64,000 nucleotides of DNA from assembly GCA_021464245.1 (NCBI GenBank), contig JADCRB010000071.1, forward strand, positions 1,364,001 through 1,428,000. The letters run 5' to 3'. This document shows positions 49,234 through 62,230 of this stretch, piece after piece (position 1 is the stretch's first letter; each line of letters begins with the position of its first letter). The position numbers and the translations under genes are program-made. Source of the DNA: Carallia brachiata (taxonomy: Eukaryota; Streptophyta; Magnoliopsida; Malpighiales; Rhizophoraceae). A model generated the notes under the pieces. The model made no database searches and had not been told where the DNA came from. It worked only from the letters and a program-made list of their open reading frames with translations.

Positions 49234-52200
49234 TCAAAACTGTAGAACAGTTGCCTCAATCAACACAAATAAATTTGCGGGTAAGAATTTCAGGAAGGAT
49301 GATACCTCTATTCCGGGGGTGAGAAGAGCTATCTCAATTTCTTGGAGTGATTTCCCTTTTGTTTCCATGACATTTCTTTTAACAAAAACCACTGCCAACA
49401 AGCAGAAGGTCGCAAAAATAGTGTACAAGAGTCTTGGACCAAGTTGCTCCAACAAACGCAAGAATAGCAAGCCCACAAAGAAATTTATCACCTGCGTAAC
49501 AACAACACCAAGCCCGTGTACAGATTTTCAGGAAAAGATAGAACCCGGTTTCTAGTTCATTCAACAGAAAGCATATAATTTGCCGCACCCCTCTACCGAA
49601 TACCTAATCGCCAGATATTAATTCAGAAAGAAAAAATGCAAACAAGGGAATTGAAGGGAAAAGAAGGCAGAAAATTACCCAATGCACTGACATGCAGACT
49701 GCCATAGCTTTTGCCCTGATTCGACTCGGGAAGATTTCTGGTAAGAGGAGACCTGGAACCGGACCAGCTCCCAATGCAAATGTAAAAACAAACCTGGAAA
49801 GAAAAGTTGCCAAATATGTCTCTATACCAGGATATTGGTCGTTCTAAAAGCTGTTCCATCTCTTGTAAATTGCTCTAGTCAAAGACTCAAAAATTAAACA
49901 ATTCGCAACCAAGTCTAAATGCCTGCCAAGTGAGGGGTTCTTTCTTTGCAAGTCCTGAAGTCTTCAATAGTCAAACCAACTCAACAGGAAACTAGAATCC
50001 AGACTTCTGCATGCCAAGTTGGATGTGACAGGTGAGGGTAGCTAGGGACTGGTGATTATTAGACAACCAAGGCCAATTGGCGTATACTTTCCAGATTATT
50101 TGTATATATTATCATTTGTACTTAAACTAGCGTGCAATGCAAAATTTTTCTTTTTTATAATCTCGCAAATCTAGCCTTGAAAAGCCTAAAATAGTTGCTG
50201 AATAGCCAGCTTCACAAGTAACAAAGACGCTGCATTACAAGCATAACATGTTTCAGCTTCAACAATCAGAATTATCATGTCCACTTACATTAACATGCCA
50301 CCAACCGAAAGGTACAACGCTCCAGAGCCTGTAGTGTGAAAGCTTGCTGCAGCAACTTGAAGGCCCATGGATAGTGCCTGCATGGGAAAGATGAGTTATA
50401 AATAGTCGGGCTTCTAAGATGGTGAGCTTTGTTCATTTCATTCAAGCCAAAAATAATGAAACAGAGAACAATTGCTTGTGGTAGGCCGAGGAACTCACAG
50501 AGGAACATAAACTAATAACCTGACTTTTGCTCAAAGGAGGCCGAAAGGGAAAAAAAAAAGAAACAATAATTATAAAAAACTTCACTAGCTGGCCAGTTCC
50601 TTTGGTTAAATGATTATGCTGTCTATAATAAAATCTCTTTTGTTAAAATATACAAATGTGAAAATTTAGGAATCTGTTAATGACCTTCCTTGTTTCCCTT
50701 GGTATTGATCACATCCTAGTCGTGTACATTGTATGCATTGACTCGGACAAATTCAAATTCATGCTCTAGAGATCATTTAACTGAGATGTATATGTTCAAG
50801 AGCTGAAAATTAACTTTGCATGTTCTCCAAAATTGTAGTGACTTTCCTATATGTCGTGTTGGCAGCAGAACAATTGATATGAAACTTCAGAGAAAATGTA
50901 TAAGTTTACCATTCCAAAGAAGCTCCAAAGGAGTAGCACCTTCCTTCCTAGTCTATCCATCAATGCCATTGCAACAGCAGATCCTGAGGGCAATTGAATG
51001 CGTGGAGTCAAGAAAGCAATTGCAATTATCGACAATCAATCTAAAGATCAAAATGAGTTGTGAAAAAAAGTAGTACCCGATAGATTTGAGATACCAACAA
51101 AGACATTAGCAAGGTCGGATGGTACTCCCGCACTTTTAAATACAGTTGAGGAGAAATAAAATACAGCATTTATGCCAGAGAGCTGTTGTAAAGCAAATAG
51201 TGTTGACCCAATAAAAACAACTGCAAAAGGAACATGTGAACAACAAAGCCAAACAAAACACAAGGAGAGAAAGAAGAAGATGAAAAATAATAGGAAGTGA
51301 TGACTGCAGAGACTGCTCTAGAACAAGAAACTAAATCATACTCACAAACCCCACTAGATTATACCCAAGAATTGAAAATCTGTCTACCTCTGAAATGGCG
51401 ACCATAAAACAAATCTGAGAACTTCACAGAATCCATGTCATCCCCTCTGTCTAATTTGGACAACTCTTGTAATGCAAATTTGACATGTGCTCCACCTAAA
51501 AGCCTCTCAAATTCAGCCTCTGCTTCAGCAATTCTTCCTTGCTGTACAACAAAAATTAAAAACTTTTGATCCTCCATTGATGTAAGGATCAAAATGGCAA
51601 TGGATGACTCTGGGGGATAAATTTCTATGCCCGATGTGTATACTTTGTAATATTTAAACTGGAGCACTTTCAATTCAGCAGTGTCCAAGGAGGACACATG
51701 AAGCTCTTGTCAAGTGACCACAAATCAAAAAATAGAGATGCTCAAAATCCTAAAAGCTTAAGAATTCATAAGTGTGTCATCGCAGTGCATTGCTAATATG
51801 GCAAACTGCAGTCCCTACAAAGCAATTCATTCAACATTTTTCAACATGATCAATATTTCATCTTTTTTAATTCTCATTCCAATTTGAACAGCATATAGCT
51901 AATGCAATTTAAGTATAGTTGCTGAGATGATGCACGGGCTTAACTTTAAGTAGTCAAGAAGATAAAGATCTGGGTAGAGATCCCAGGTGCCAGCAACAAT
52001 ACTCTGACATGAAAACAACTATATATACTAAGAGAAAGAAGACTCTTAAATGGGAGCAAACCTTGTGCAACCAATGTGGTGACTCGGCACAAAACAACAT
52101 GGCAAAAGCAAGTATCCCAGCAGGAATGGCGGATACCCAGAAACAAATGCGCCACCTAAGCATACATTTCCAAGCAGTGAGCTTGAATTCAACATCATCA

Positions 52201-54273
52201 CAAACAAGATCACAGTGCATATTTCTCACCAGCCTGCTATCTCTCTGACAGGGATGCCAATAAACAGAGCCCCCATGAGGCCTAAACACGTCGCAATTTG
52301 GATGAAGCTTCCATATGTGCCCCTCACAAAGGCAGGTGAAACCTGTGTGAACAGAGATGGCTACCCAGTTAAGATAAGAGGGAGCAATTTCTTGATGCAA
52401 AAATGCCATTACAACATATAACTATCCAAAAAACAAGACCACATAATATCGTGCATCACATATATGACAACTATCATACCTCTGTCACATAGAGAGCTGC
52501 AACAGGGGGACCAAGGCCCATTCCAGTGCCAACCAAAAATCTTCCCAGGAGCATACCAGACAACGTTTTGGCTGTTGCACTGAAAAAGGTTATCATTTGA
52601 TCAGTTTTGGAGTGGTCCGAGGATATCAGAAAAAAAGTGATCAGTTTATGCGTTACATTAAATATTAAGAGACACAAGAAGCAAATTACCCTGAAAATTA
52701 AGAGAAGCCGTAAGTGAAACACATTAACACTATAAACAGATCACTCAAATTTGACCTCTGAAAAATTAAAAACAGATTCATATAGGTTGGACAATAGTTT
52801 AGCGTTCAGATTGAGGCCCTTGTTTTGGCGCCAGATTCTTTACAGCAGTGAGCTGCCTGTCCGTGAACTTAATTTTAAGTTTTCTCAAAATAGTTCTTGC
52901 ACATTGTTAAAGGTCATAGTTTCCAGAAGGGCAGACAGAGACAAAGCAGAGGAAGAAGAAGTGAAAGCAAAATTACAGCCTCATTGAAATAGCAAACAAG
53001 TTTACAATGTGCAATATCAAGGAGTCTATGACCCACATTGCCATTTCTAGACAAATAATCCATGGCAACAAGATAATCAATGTTGGACCGTAAACAACAG
53101 GTTGATTTGTCCCAGTACTATGTCTAGTAATAGTGTTTAAAATAAATTTTATTTTGAGTTATACAAATGTAAACCAGAACTTGATTCAGAAATCACAAAC
53201 TTCTATGACCCAGCGGTCCTAGACGACGAAGACAACAACACCACCACTCACACCACCACCACCATAAAAAAAACAATAAAGCCTTAATCCAAGCTTTGAT
53301 TGGGATTAGCTAAACAAATCTTTTTCGTCATTTAGTTCCATTACAAACTATGTTTGGTGTGAAATCTACCCATAGCCCTAGACATGCAATAAAATTAAAT
53401 GCATAGTTAGAGTTAATCATCTCTCAAGCATTTTCTTGCTGCAGGAACTACCTCAAAGACGCACCAACAATCATGGGCAAAGCGCACAACTGAAATGCCC
53501 TACGCCTTCCAATCCCATCAGCAATCCAACCGCTGAATAAAGACCCAATCAAGGCTCCTCCAAGACATGTACTGACCACCAAACCTTCATTCAATATTAA
53601 CAATTAGTTCCACAAATAGATAAAGAAATTACATACAAAATTATCAAATCTTCAATATGTGTCACCTTCTTCCAAAGTGTTGCCACTGAATCCAAGATCC
53701 AAGGAGATGCTTTCAAGTGGTTCATTTACCACTCTGTGAAAGCAAATAAATCAAAATGAGTGTCTTAAAATCTTTACAGAACTACCAAGAATGACACCAT
53801 CATAAGTATAGAACTACCATAAAAAAAAAAAATCAAGAATTCGCATACCCAAGATGATAGCCAAATAAGAAGGATGATATGGTTGCCACAACCACATGTG
53901 GGAAAGAAAGCTTCCATGAAGGATTTGTAGTTTCGAGTTCGAGATTTTCCTGTAAAAGAGCTAAACATATATCCAAGAATAAATCCCTAGCCTCAATCAA
54001 ATTAGAAGCAAAATATAACATCTCATGAATTGAAGACATTCAGATGACAAGAAGGAAAGGGTCATCATGCATAATATCTGAGACTATCCCCTGGCTTCTG
54101 ATTTGCGTCAAGAATGAAAGATAAAAAATTCAAATTCACTTGATTCTTTCAATTCCACATCCATAGCTTAACAGTGAATTACCGGAGTTATCTTCTAAAT
54201 CTGGTGAATCACTGTAATCTTTCGAAGACATTCTCTTGTACATAGAGGATGCTTCACGCTGACGCCCCAACAT
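49234..54273 (-). CDS. Probable plastidic glucose transporter 1/2-like sugar carrier
   Basis: Major-facilitator sugar carrier of the plastidic glucose transporter/SGB1 group; some members sit in the Golgi. Thirteen exons on the minus strand: 54273-54183, 53960-53849, 53733-53666, 53584-53452, 52579-52480, 52342-52230, 52155-52062, 51541-51388, 51220-51077, 50983-50910, 50377-50289, 49793-49679 and 49491-49234, giving about 514 residues with all phases consistent. Sugar-porter marks are GRRRAF after helix 2, GRFLVGTGMGLGPP, the AESPHW variant of PESPRW, QQLSGINAVFYFSS, DRLGRK, PEIFPSRIRAKAMA and the closing METKG. Twelve membrane helices are expected. The first exon is short and hydrophilic. 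The last frame extends past LLTPGIE; a GT donor there (GAGGTATCA) allows another end, closer to the family's usual 490-495 residues. The leader probably starts near 55.1 kb. Confidence 0.92.
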
Positions 54274-55200
54274 GCCAAAAAGTCAGCTATCCTATCCTGC
54301 AAATCACAACACGTTTGGAGTTTGAGACAAAGTAAAATCACAAAATTACCACAAAGATTGCAATAAACCATTCAATTCCATTTCGTTCATAGGAGATTTA
54401 TATTCAAAAGTTTCTCAAAGAAATTCATAATTGGCGAAAATAGAACTTTAAAACAATTAATTCAGAATTTCAAATAACAATTGTTACAAGCATACAAGCT
54501 TAGATTAATTTCCTACTCAAGCAACTCCATCTCTATCCTTGCAATCGGAAACCAGTGGTTGCCGTTAACTATAGGCAAAGAAATAGAAAGAAAATTTCAC
54601 ACAAATAAATGCTAGAATTATGAAAAAAAAATCAGAAATAGCCAAACAAGTACTATCAAAACCTTTATTATTCAATCTACCACTTCTGGCAATGGTTAGT
54701 TGGCCAAGAAAAAATAGCAAAAAAAAATCCAAACTTCAGTCGTTCACTGACACTCTCAAGTAGCTTATACTTGCGTTCTGGACAGGTTTCTGCTGTTTCT
54801 CGACAAACAAACAGAAAAAAAGAAAAAAAAAAAAAAACAACACAGGAAAAAAAAAAAAAGAAAGAAAACAGAGATTCTGATAAACAAAGCTAATTAGATC
54901 AAATCTCTCTGTTCTCTTTCACTGATCAATCCTTCCACAACAGGCATAATAAAAAAGCGCAAAAAACGATCAAGAAACTCGAATTCAAAAATCAACTAAA
55001 CGATCGTCGTTTTTACGCTCAAACGAAATTAAATAATCTCAAAAACAATCGATTTCATACATAACCGACTCGTTACCGACAATCATCCAGCGATCGGAGA
55101 AACGATCCGAGAAGAGATTTCAACCGGAGAACGGCAGTCGGAAAAGCGGGTAAAATTCCTTGACCAAAGGTTTTTACGCGGCTTTAAGCTTAATATGACG
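54274..55200 (-). other. Leader/promoter region of the sugar transporter
   Basis: Minus-strand sequence upstream of the ATG contains CT-rich leader-like blocks and, near 55080-55190, GC-richer sequence of promoter/first-exon character. A 5' UTR intron is likely (pyrimidine tract and acceptor just above 54290). I see no other gene. Confidence 0.35.
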
Positions 55201-55985
55201 CGTAAAATATCTACATAAAGACACAGCCAAAGTTTACTCTAACTTTGGCTCTGGGTGCTATCCTGGCGTTTTTCTTGTTTTACGTAACAGGTTTAAAACA
55301 GTGCAATATTAATTTAATAAAACATTAATGTCTACACCAACTGTTCTCTTGTTATCAATGCAGCGTGTAACGTCCTGAATTAAAATTAAAAGTTAACCGC
55401 ACTGTTATATAACTAGAGAAAATATATTTAAAAAAATATTTAAAATATAATTAATTAACTTTAATTTATAATTATTTTAATTATAAATATAATTAATAAA
55501 TAAAAATAAATTAATATTTTTTATACTAAATTTAACTAATTACAATCTGAATATTTCTCTAAATATTTTTTTCTCTCACCACCTATTATTTTTCAAAAGT
55601 TAATTGAATTAAAAAGTAGTAACGAGATAAATATGCATCATTAAATAGACTACAGGTCGAAGCCTATTAATTAATTAATTATATTATGTATAGTTATTAT
55701 CGGATTGTCGAAAGAACGATTGACACGTGTTTTTATTCAACCACAATACCCTTCAAGCTGACGCCCGTGAAGTTGATGCAGCAAATCACAAGTTGACAAG
55801 TTAAAGGTTGGAGCGGTTTATTCCTGAACAAGACGACTCGAATAAGTTTAACAAACTGCGCAATTAATCGAGCAACATAGTTGATCTGTTTCTTTTTAAA
55901 TTTAACATATTTTTCATAATCAAATTCTTGCGTATTTACGGTTACACATTTAAAAAATATTTCTATGTATGTAAATTAGATAATA
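55200..55985. other. AT-rich intergenic
   Basis: Nothing recognisable. A TTAATTAATTAATTA stretch lies near 55665. Confidence 0.4.
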
Positions 55986-55989
55986 ACAC

Positions 55990-56338
55990 TGAGAATGTGT
56001 TTGGATTTGTGAGAAAGAGTGAGAAAAAAGTTGTGAAAAAATAAAAGTACTTAAATTGATGAAAAAGTTGTACAAAAGAAAAAGAAATTGATGGAAAAGA
56101 AAAAATAAATAATAATTTATAAGAGAAAAAGTTATGAAAAAATAGATTATTTGGATTGATGAGAATGTTGTAAAAAGGAAAATGATGGAAAAAATAAATA
56201 GTTATTTGTATAAAAAAAATTATGAGAAAAAAATCATTTGTATTGAGAAGAAAGTTGTAAAAAAAATTATCAAAAAATAATATGTAATGATGATTTTTCT
56301 TTTAATAATTTCATTTTCTCAAAACTAAACAAACCATT
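55990..56338 (+). mobile_element. AT-rich MITE-like element with ~95-bp internal repeats, copy 3
   Basis: The left end AATGTGTTTGGATTTGTGAG and the right end, read inward as AATGGTTTGTTTAGTTTTGAG, are imperfect inverted repeats. Inside are degenerate units of about 95 bp containing ATTATTTGGATTGATGAGAA and AAATA(A/G)TTATTTGTA-like words shared with the copies at 30.95 and 44.2 kb. It has no coding capacity. Confidence 0.65.
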
Positions 56339-56364
56339 AGAGAACCACTTGTAACAAAAAACTT

Positions 56365-56700
56365 ATGGTGCGTTTGGATTATGAGAAAGTGATGAGAAAG
56401 AAAATTATGAAAAAAAAATTATAAGAAAAAAAAAGTTGTTTGGATAAATGAGAAATATGTGAAAAAGAATTTGATGAGAAAGAAAATAATAAAAAAAATT
56501 GTGAGATAAAAAATTGTGAAAATATTAAGTTGTTTAGATAGATGAGAAATAGGTGAGGAAAAAAGTGATGCAAAAGAAAATAATAAAGAAAATTATGAGA
56601 TAAAAACTTGTAAAAAAAAGTAAATTATTTGAATCGATAAAAATATATGAAAAAGAATGTGATAAGAAAAAAAATAATATAATAATTATTGTGTTTTTTT
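56365..56700 (+). mobile_element. AT-rich MITE-like element, copy 4 (tandem neighbour)
   Basis: Starts GGTGCGTTTGGATTATGAGA, only about 30 bp after copy 3. It has three degenerate units with GTTGTTTGGATAAATGAGAA and GTTGTTTAGATAGATGAGAA. The right end is less clear than in copy 3. Confidence 0.55.
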
Positions 56701-58086
56701 GTTTTTTTTGACATCCAATTCTTTTATATGGATTTAGAAGAATTCAAGCCACCATATTGTGGTAACATAAAATTTTTTTATTTTTTAATACATAGTAACA
56801 AAAAGTAGTAGACCTCAAAAACAGAAAAGTTGAAAGTAGTAAAATAATTTTTTTAATTCCAAAATTCATTTATTTGTGAGATGAGATGTGGGCAGGTCAT
56901 AGTTTTTGCCATTAATTTTTAAATGTGAATTATTTAGAATAATTTTGTCCTTTCGATGCGAATTAATGCTGCATGATTGCGGTTATCTTGCCTTCGGCTG
57001 TGAAGTGGGCCCCCACCTAGTCTCCAGATCCTTCGTATCTGGCCGTGGAAAGTTTTCCTTTTTGGAGGAAATCTGACTGTGGAAATTTGACCTCTGTAGT
57101 TTTGTTGCGATGTGGGCCCCTTCTCACATGCCACTCCCAGCAAACCAAGCATCCACCGCCCTGGCCGGTTACAGTCTATTTCAATTTCTTTTTAAAAAAA
57201 TTTGAAATAAATTTTTCCTTTCATGGTAAAAAAAAAAAGTGATGATGCACTATATTCGTTTACAAATATTTTTAACTTTGAATATAAATGTTTTTAGGCA
57301 CCAAAATATAAAAGTTATTTTTAAAAAAAGAAAGAAATTAGTATTTCTTAAAAAAAAGAAAGAAATAAGTAAATAAAATTTGATCTTAAGAGATACCCAA
57401 CAAATTTTACCCGATTATCTTCGATCTATTTTACCAAATTTAATTTGGTTTACAAACTATTTGGATAGATTGATTATAAGTACAAAACTAAACAAATTCA
57501 ATTACGTAAATTATTATCATATAAAAGAATGTGGTGATAAATAGAGGCTGTTTTTGTGACTCGGCAGCAGCTAATCTGCAGAATTTTTTTTTTTTTTGTT
57601 TTTTATGAGGCCAAAGCGTAAAATTAGAAACAAGATGATACCAATAAATATTAGTGTGAATGATAGAGATCCGTTACTATTTAATCAGAAGTCTTGAATT
57701 TGAGTTATTAGGAATATAGTCGTGTTAAATACTTACTGAAAAATCTTTATTACCCTTTGAAATCCTGATTAGATTGGTTCAGATTAATCAGTCCATTGAA
57801 TTAGATAGTAAATAATTTCAGCCAAAAAAACAAAAAATAAACAAGATGCCAACGCAACGAATGTAAATGTTCCAAAATTTGAAATTTCTTTAAATTTTTT
57901 ATTTTGATTTTTATTAATTTTTGCCAGATTGATTATTAATTATTATTGTGTTAGGAAAGAAAAGTGAAAATAATAAGAAAGGGCATTATTGTAATTTACC
58001 GCACGGGAGAAGAAATCCAGAAAAAAGAAAGAAAAAAAAAAGAATGCACGAAATCCAGACAAGGCCGGGAATAATAGGCCGAAACA
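56700..58086. other. Intergenic before the zinc-finger pseudogene
   Basis: A GC-richer patch at 56950-57180 (GTGGGCCCC-type words) carries overlapping short ORFs on both strands but no motif. The rest is AT-rich. Confidence 0.4.
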
Positions 58087-61000
58087 ATGGGTTCGAGATA
58101 CAAGAAGCACTCGACGTCGCATCAACAGCCGATCTTAAGCAGCCTCGTCGTACGCCTATCACTCCGCGACGGCGGAGACCGGCGTGGGGATGGAGGTGGA
58201 GGTCGCGCAGGTGGCATCGACTATGAGCCTGACGAAGTGCGTCGCGAGCCTCTGGTTTATTCTCGCTCCGATCGTCATTCGGACGATCCTGTTTCGTCTC
58301 CCTTCCTTTAAAGAAGTCCTCAGATTCTTTTTCTTTCCTTTATTTTTTCTCTCAGCTGCTTTTCAATGTTCTACTTAGAATCTGATAAGATTTTAGAAAC
58401 CAAATCTGTGGTGGTATTATGTGTTGTGAATATCCAAATAAGATTTTCTAGCAAAATTTTTACCTTCTCTTTTACAGTTACAGTTGTTCGTTAGTTATAG
58501 AAAAGATGAAAGTTAAATATATTACAAATTTATTACTGAGAAAAATTCATCTGTAGATTTTTTATTATTGATAGCAAAAGAGAATCTAAAAAGTGACGGT
58601 TGGTGGCAAATCTCATCTAGGTATCTTTTATAGTTACAGTTGCTCTCATCTAGGTATCTTTTATAGTTACAGTTGCTCGTTAGTTATAGAAAAGTTGAAA
58701 GTTAAATATATTACAAATTTATTACTGAGAAATGTTCATCTGTTGATTTTTTATTATTGATAGCAAAAAAGAATGTAAAAAGTGACGGTGCATAGAAAAT
58801 CTCATCTAGATATCTTTCAGTCTGAACTGGAGAACGGTTAGGTTGTTTGCTTCACCGGTTTTTTAAAGTCATGCAGGTGATGTTTTGCTTGATTATTGCA
58901 GGAATTCATTGGTTCGGCAAAGCAATGTATTGTTTCTTGTATTGATGTTCCGAAATTAAATTTCATGAGTGACAATTGTTTGGCGAGTATTTTTGTGGTT
59001 CTTATTTTCTTTTTGTGAATTTAAATTTCAAAAATACGAAAAATAGATTGAGATCCACCATTTTGGAGTGCACAATAAAATTCTCCTGACTTGGGGCAAA
59101 AATTTTGAAAAATATGTAAGCCTTGATATCAAATGCCTGTATTAAAGTAGAGTTTTAAGAATACTGTTTTGAGTTTTCTTCTTTACTTGAATATGGAAAG
59201 CTGTTTCTGAAGTTGTTTCCATGGTTGATCGTCTGTTGTAGAATTATGTTTGTTTGTTTGTTTGTATAAGCATGCTCTTTTGCATCTTTTTTCTTTTGTG
59301 AAAGTTTTGAATATTAAATTTGCCATACACCTTTTAAACAATTACCATCATGTGAGTCCTTACTACTAATGTGTCTACTACTCTCCTGCTAAAAAATGCA
59401 CTCCAAAGGCAATTAAGGGGTGTGATATCGAAGTGATGGGTGGACATGCCTTTTGAAACTAGGCTGATTGAGTTCAAGATGAATCATGCAGGAGAAACGA
59501 AATTGATGTATTGCTTATTTTCCATTTTTTGCATCTATGTGGCTGCAATTTTTTTTTTTTTTTTTTTTTTTTGATAATGAAGAGCCTCAGGATCTGAGTC
59601 TTGACGCAGTCTGACGAGTCTGTTAATGTTAAAACAAATCATTTTACAGCCTTTTTGCATTAGATGTTTGCCTTTATTACGCGTCAAGCTTGTGGAGCTG
59701 GTGCCACTCATATGTGTCAAATCAGTAATAAATTATGCTGCTCTGTGTTTCAGCTTTGACTATTGCTTACAAGAGCTTGAGTCTTGAGGAAGGCATGATG
59801 GTGTGAGTGCAGTCTTGGATCATAATCTGAGGAAATTTGGTTTTTACTCCTATTTTAAGTTTATTGTGGGAAATGCAATATGTTGATTGAGTGGTGTTGG
59901 GATGTATTTGTATCTCTTTTGCTGTGAAGCCATTGTTAGTTACCTAGCTGGAATTATCTGGCAATGCAGAGCCAATTCTATGTATATTGGTTTGGAATGG
60001 TGTGGAAAAATTGGATTGGCGTCAATTGCAGTCACATTTGGGGTCATTTGTAATGTTTGTTGTGGTTTAGGAGGGGTGTGCTTCTCGGGTTACTGAGATG
60101 ACATGAGCAGTGTTTGTTTAACTAAATTATGAAGTGCAGTAATCAGTGTTGATTTTACTTTGGAAGGCTGGTCTGTTACTGGTCCAGAATGTGTTTTTAA
60201 GAGCTCCATACTCTAGACATACAGAGTGTGGTTATAGGCTTTTGCTTATTGGTGTTGGTTCTGCTTCTGATTTTTTGGGATTTTTTAATTTAATTGGAAA
60301 TGCACGTCGTTGGACTTCCTGGTAACTGCGGAATTGTAGCAGCTATTGTGGATTGGTGGGATGGAATCAAGTGTGACTGTAAATTTATAGCTTCTCCAGG
60401 TCCATGAGTGCGGGTTGGTAGTTTTCATTATAGAAGCATCCATTTAATGATTACTGGTTGAAAAATTAGGTGGACATGACACAATGGAGCAACCATGGAC
60501 CTGTACTATTCTTATAGATAAGGTGAGTACAAACAACCTTAATGTTGATTGTGCAGTGTTTGGTTGGATGTACTGGTTTTGTGGCTGTGTGTATGAGGGA
60601 TAGCCAGCAGGGTAGTTATCAAGCGAATATCTTACCCTCCTTTGCATCAACCTTCTGTTTGCACCACCTTTTACAAGGGGATGAGCTTAGTGACGGTTAT
60701 TGTCCTTGCTGTTTTGTTCAAATGGTTAATTAATAGTTGTTGGTTCAGAAGCTTATACTACTTTGCACAAGCAAATCTTTTGCCTTGTTATGGCCTAAAG
60801 CTCATTGTCAGGCTTCACTGGTTTTGCTCCAGGATATAAGGTTCTTGCTGGTTCAGGTTCTTCTCCTATACATTGTAAGTGCAGATCACCCGTACAGTTC
60901 TCATTTTGATCATTCAGGTGGTCTGCCTCAAGGTCGTGAGTTTTGTGGACGGAAGGATCCTAACAGATTTTGGGACGCTTCACATTCTTATGCTCAAGGA

Positions 61001-62230
61001 AGGGGTGGCGGTAGACCACTTGGCAGAAGTTTTGATGGGCCTGCATTTGGTGCAGGTCCTTTTAAAGAAAGCATAAGTTGGACTATTTTAAATGTACGTC
61101 CAAGGGAAGGAAACTGGATAGGTTTGATCCTTCATAAGTCCCTCTATGGTTTCATTCCCTAAGTTTGAACTCCTTCAACACAAAAGAAGGGAGAGAAACA
61201 AAAAAACAAAGGGAATTCTGAATGCCTCCCTCATACACAATTATTTGACAGTTATTACAGAAATGTTTTTGTGTACAACCTCTAATTGTAAAAAGAATTA
61301 ATCAAGCTTGTTTTCCCTGAAGGCTTTTGTGGTTTCTTCATTTTAGGTGAGCTGCACACCTTTTGATTCATCATAATGTTTGAATCAGAGTTTTGAGTTC
61401 TATAAGTGGAATTTATCATGCCAACAGCATGTCAAGAGACCCTGTTCATTTGGGTGTTGTTTGAATAGTTTACTATTCTCTGTCTTAACATTGTACTTAA
61501 ATTAGTTGATGACCCGGTTATTTCAAGGTTTTGGGGTTTTAGCATGGTTTTTATTTGTGCATTTGCTTGTCTGAGTTGTAAACTTCTAGTAATATATTTT
61601 TGTGCATGTTCAATGTACTTTTACCATGTTTCAGATGTTGCTACCTGAATTTTGCAAGGAGAGAGTACTGCAGCAACTGCAAAAAGCCTCGCTATGGACC
61701 TGGAGGAAGTTCTCGGAAAGGCAATCCCAGCCCTTTGTCTCCAGCTGCCCCTTGTAGGTATTTCCCTAATACTCCATTGGATCTTTCTGCCAGCAGGCAC
61801 ATGAGCAGTTGAAGGTCTCCTTCTTGTGGCGTGCCAGAGATGTCCCTAGAGATTTTGGGTACCGTGGTGGCCCACCTCTTAGTCATGTAAGCCAGTTCTT
61901 CTGATGACATCCGGGGAGATCAACCAGAGTATCCAGATTATGACCATCGAGGAAGGAACAAATTTGGTAATCGGAGTCGTAGAGACCCTGAAATGGACAG
62001 CTTTTTCAATGAAAGGAAACGGTTTGAGAAGCAGCATCTTTTATGCCTCCTCCACCCATGCCACTTCCTCCTCAGTGCCTTTGGTGGGGCTGAGACATGA
62101 GAGAGAGGGGATCTGATCACCTATCAGGGGTGCCCCACCACCAAAATTCTATCGACTGGATTTGTACATGGAACGAGGACGATATGATTGACGTGGCATT
62201 GGTAGAGACAGAATTGGAGATATGTGTTAC
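58087..62230 (+). pseudogene. TAF15b-like RanBP2 zinc-finger gene, decayed
   Basis: Relative of plant RanBP2-type zinc-finger proteins such as TAF15b, which are RNA-binding or TFIID-linked. The first exon (58087-58290) is intact: MGSRYKKHS, SSLVVR, then a Gly/Arg-rich run and DYEPDEVRREP. A second piece (60885-61121) gives FDHSGG, RGGGRPLGRSFDG and NVRPREGNW. A third (from 61635) gives CYLNFARREYCSNCKK, the RanBP2 finger core, but the sequence before its first cysteine is shortened. Later blocks (PPL, DYDHRGRNKFGNRSRRDPE, FFNERKRFEK, DLYMERGRYD, GRDRIGDM) lie in changing frames. Lesions include TGA at 61810-61812, a frameshift near 61835, TGA near 61910, another frameshift after 62030 and TGA near 62188. 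No full product is expected. Confidence 0.8.
58471..58818 (+). repeat. Tandem duplication, 189-bp period
   Basis: About 58471-58630 and 58660-58818 are close copies (shared TTAGTTATAGAAAAG, AAGTTAAATATATTACAAAT and TTTTTTATTATTGATAGCAA). A nested direct repeat, CTCATCTAGGTATCTTTTAT, of about 32 bp lies at the junction. It is in the large first intron of the decayed zinc-finger gene. Confidence 0.85.
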
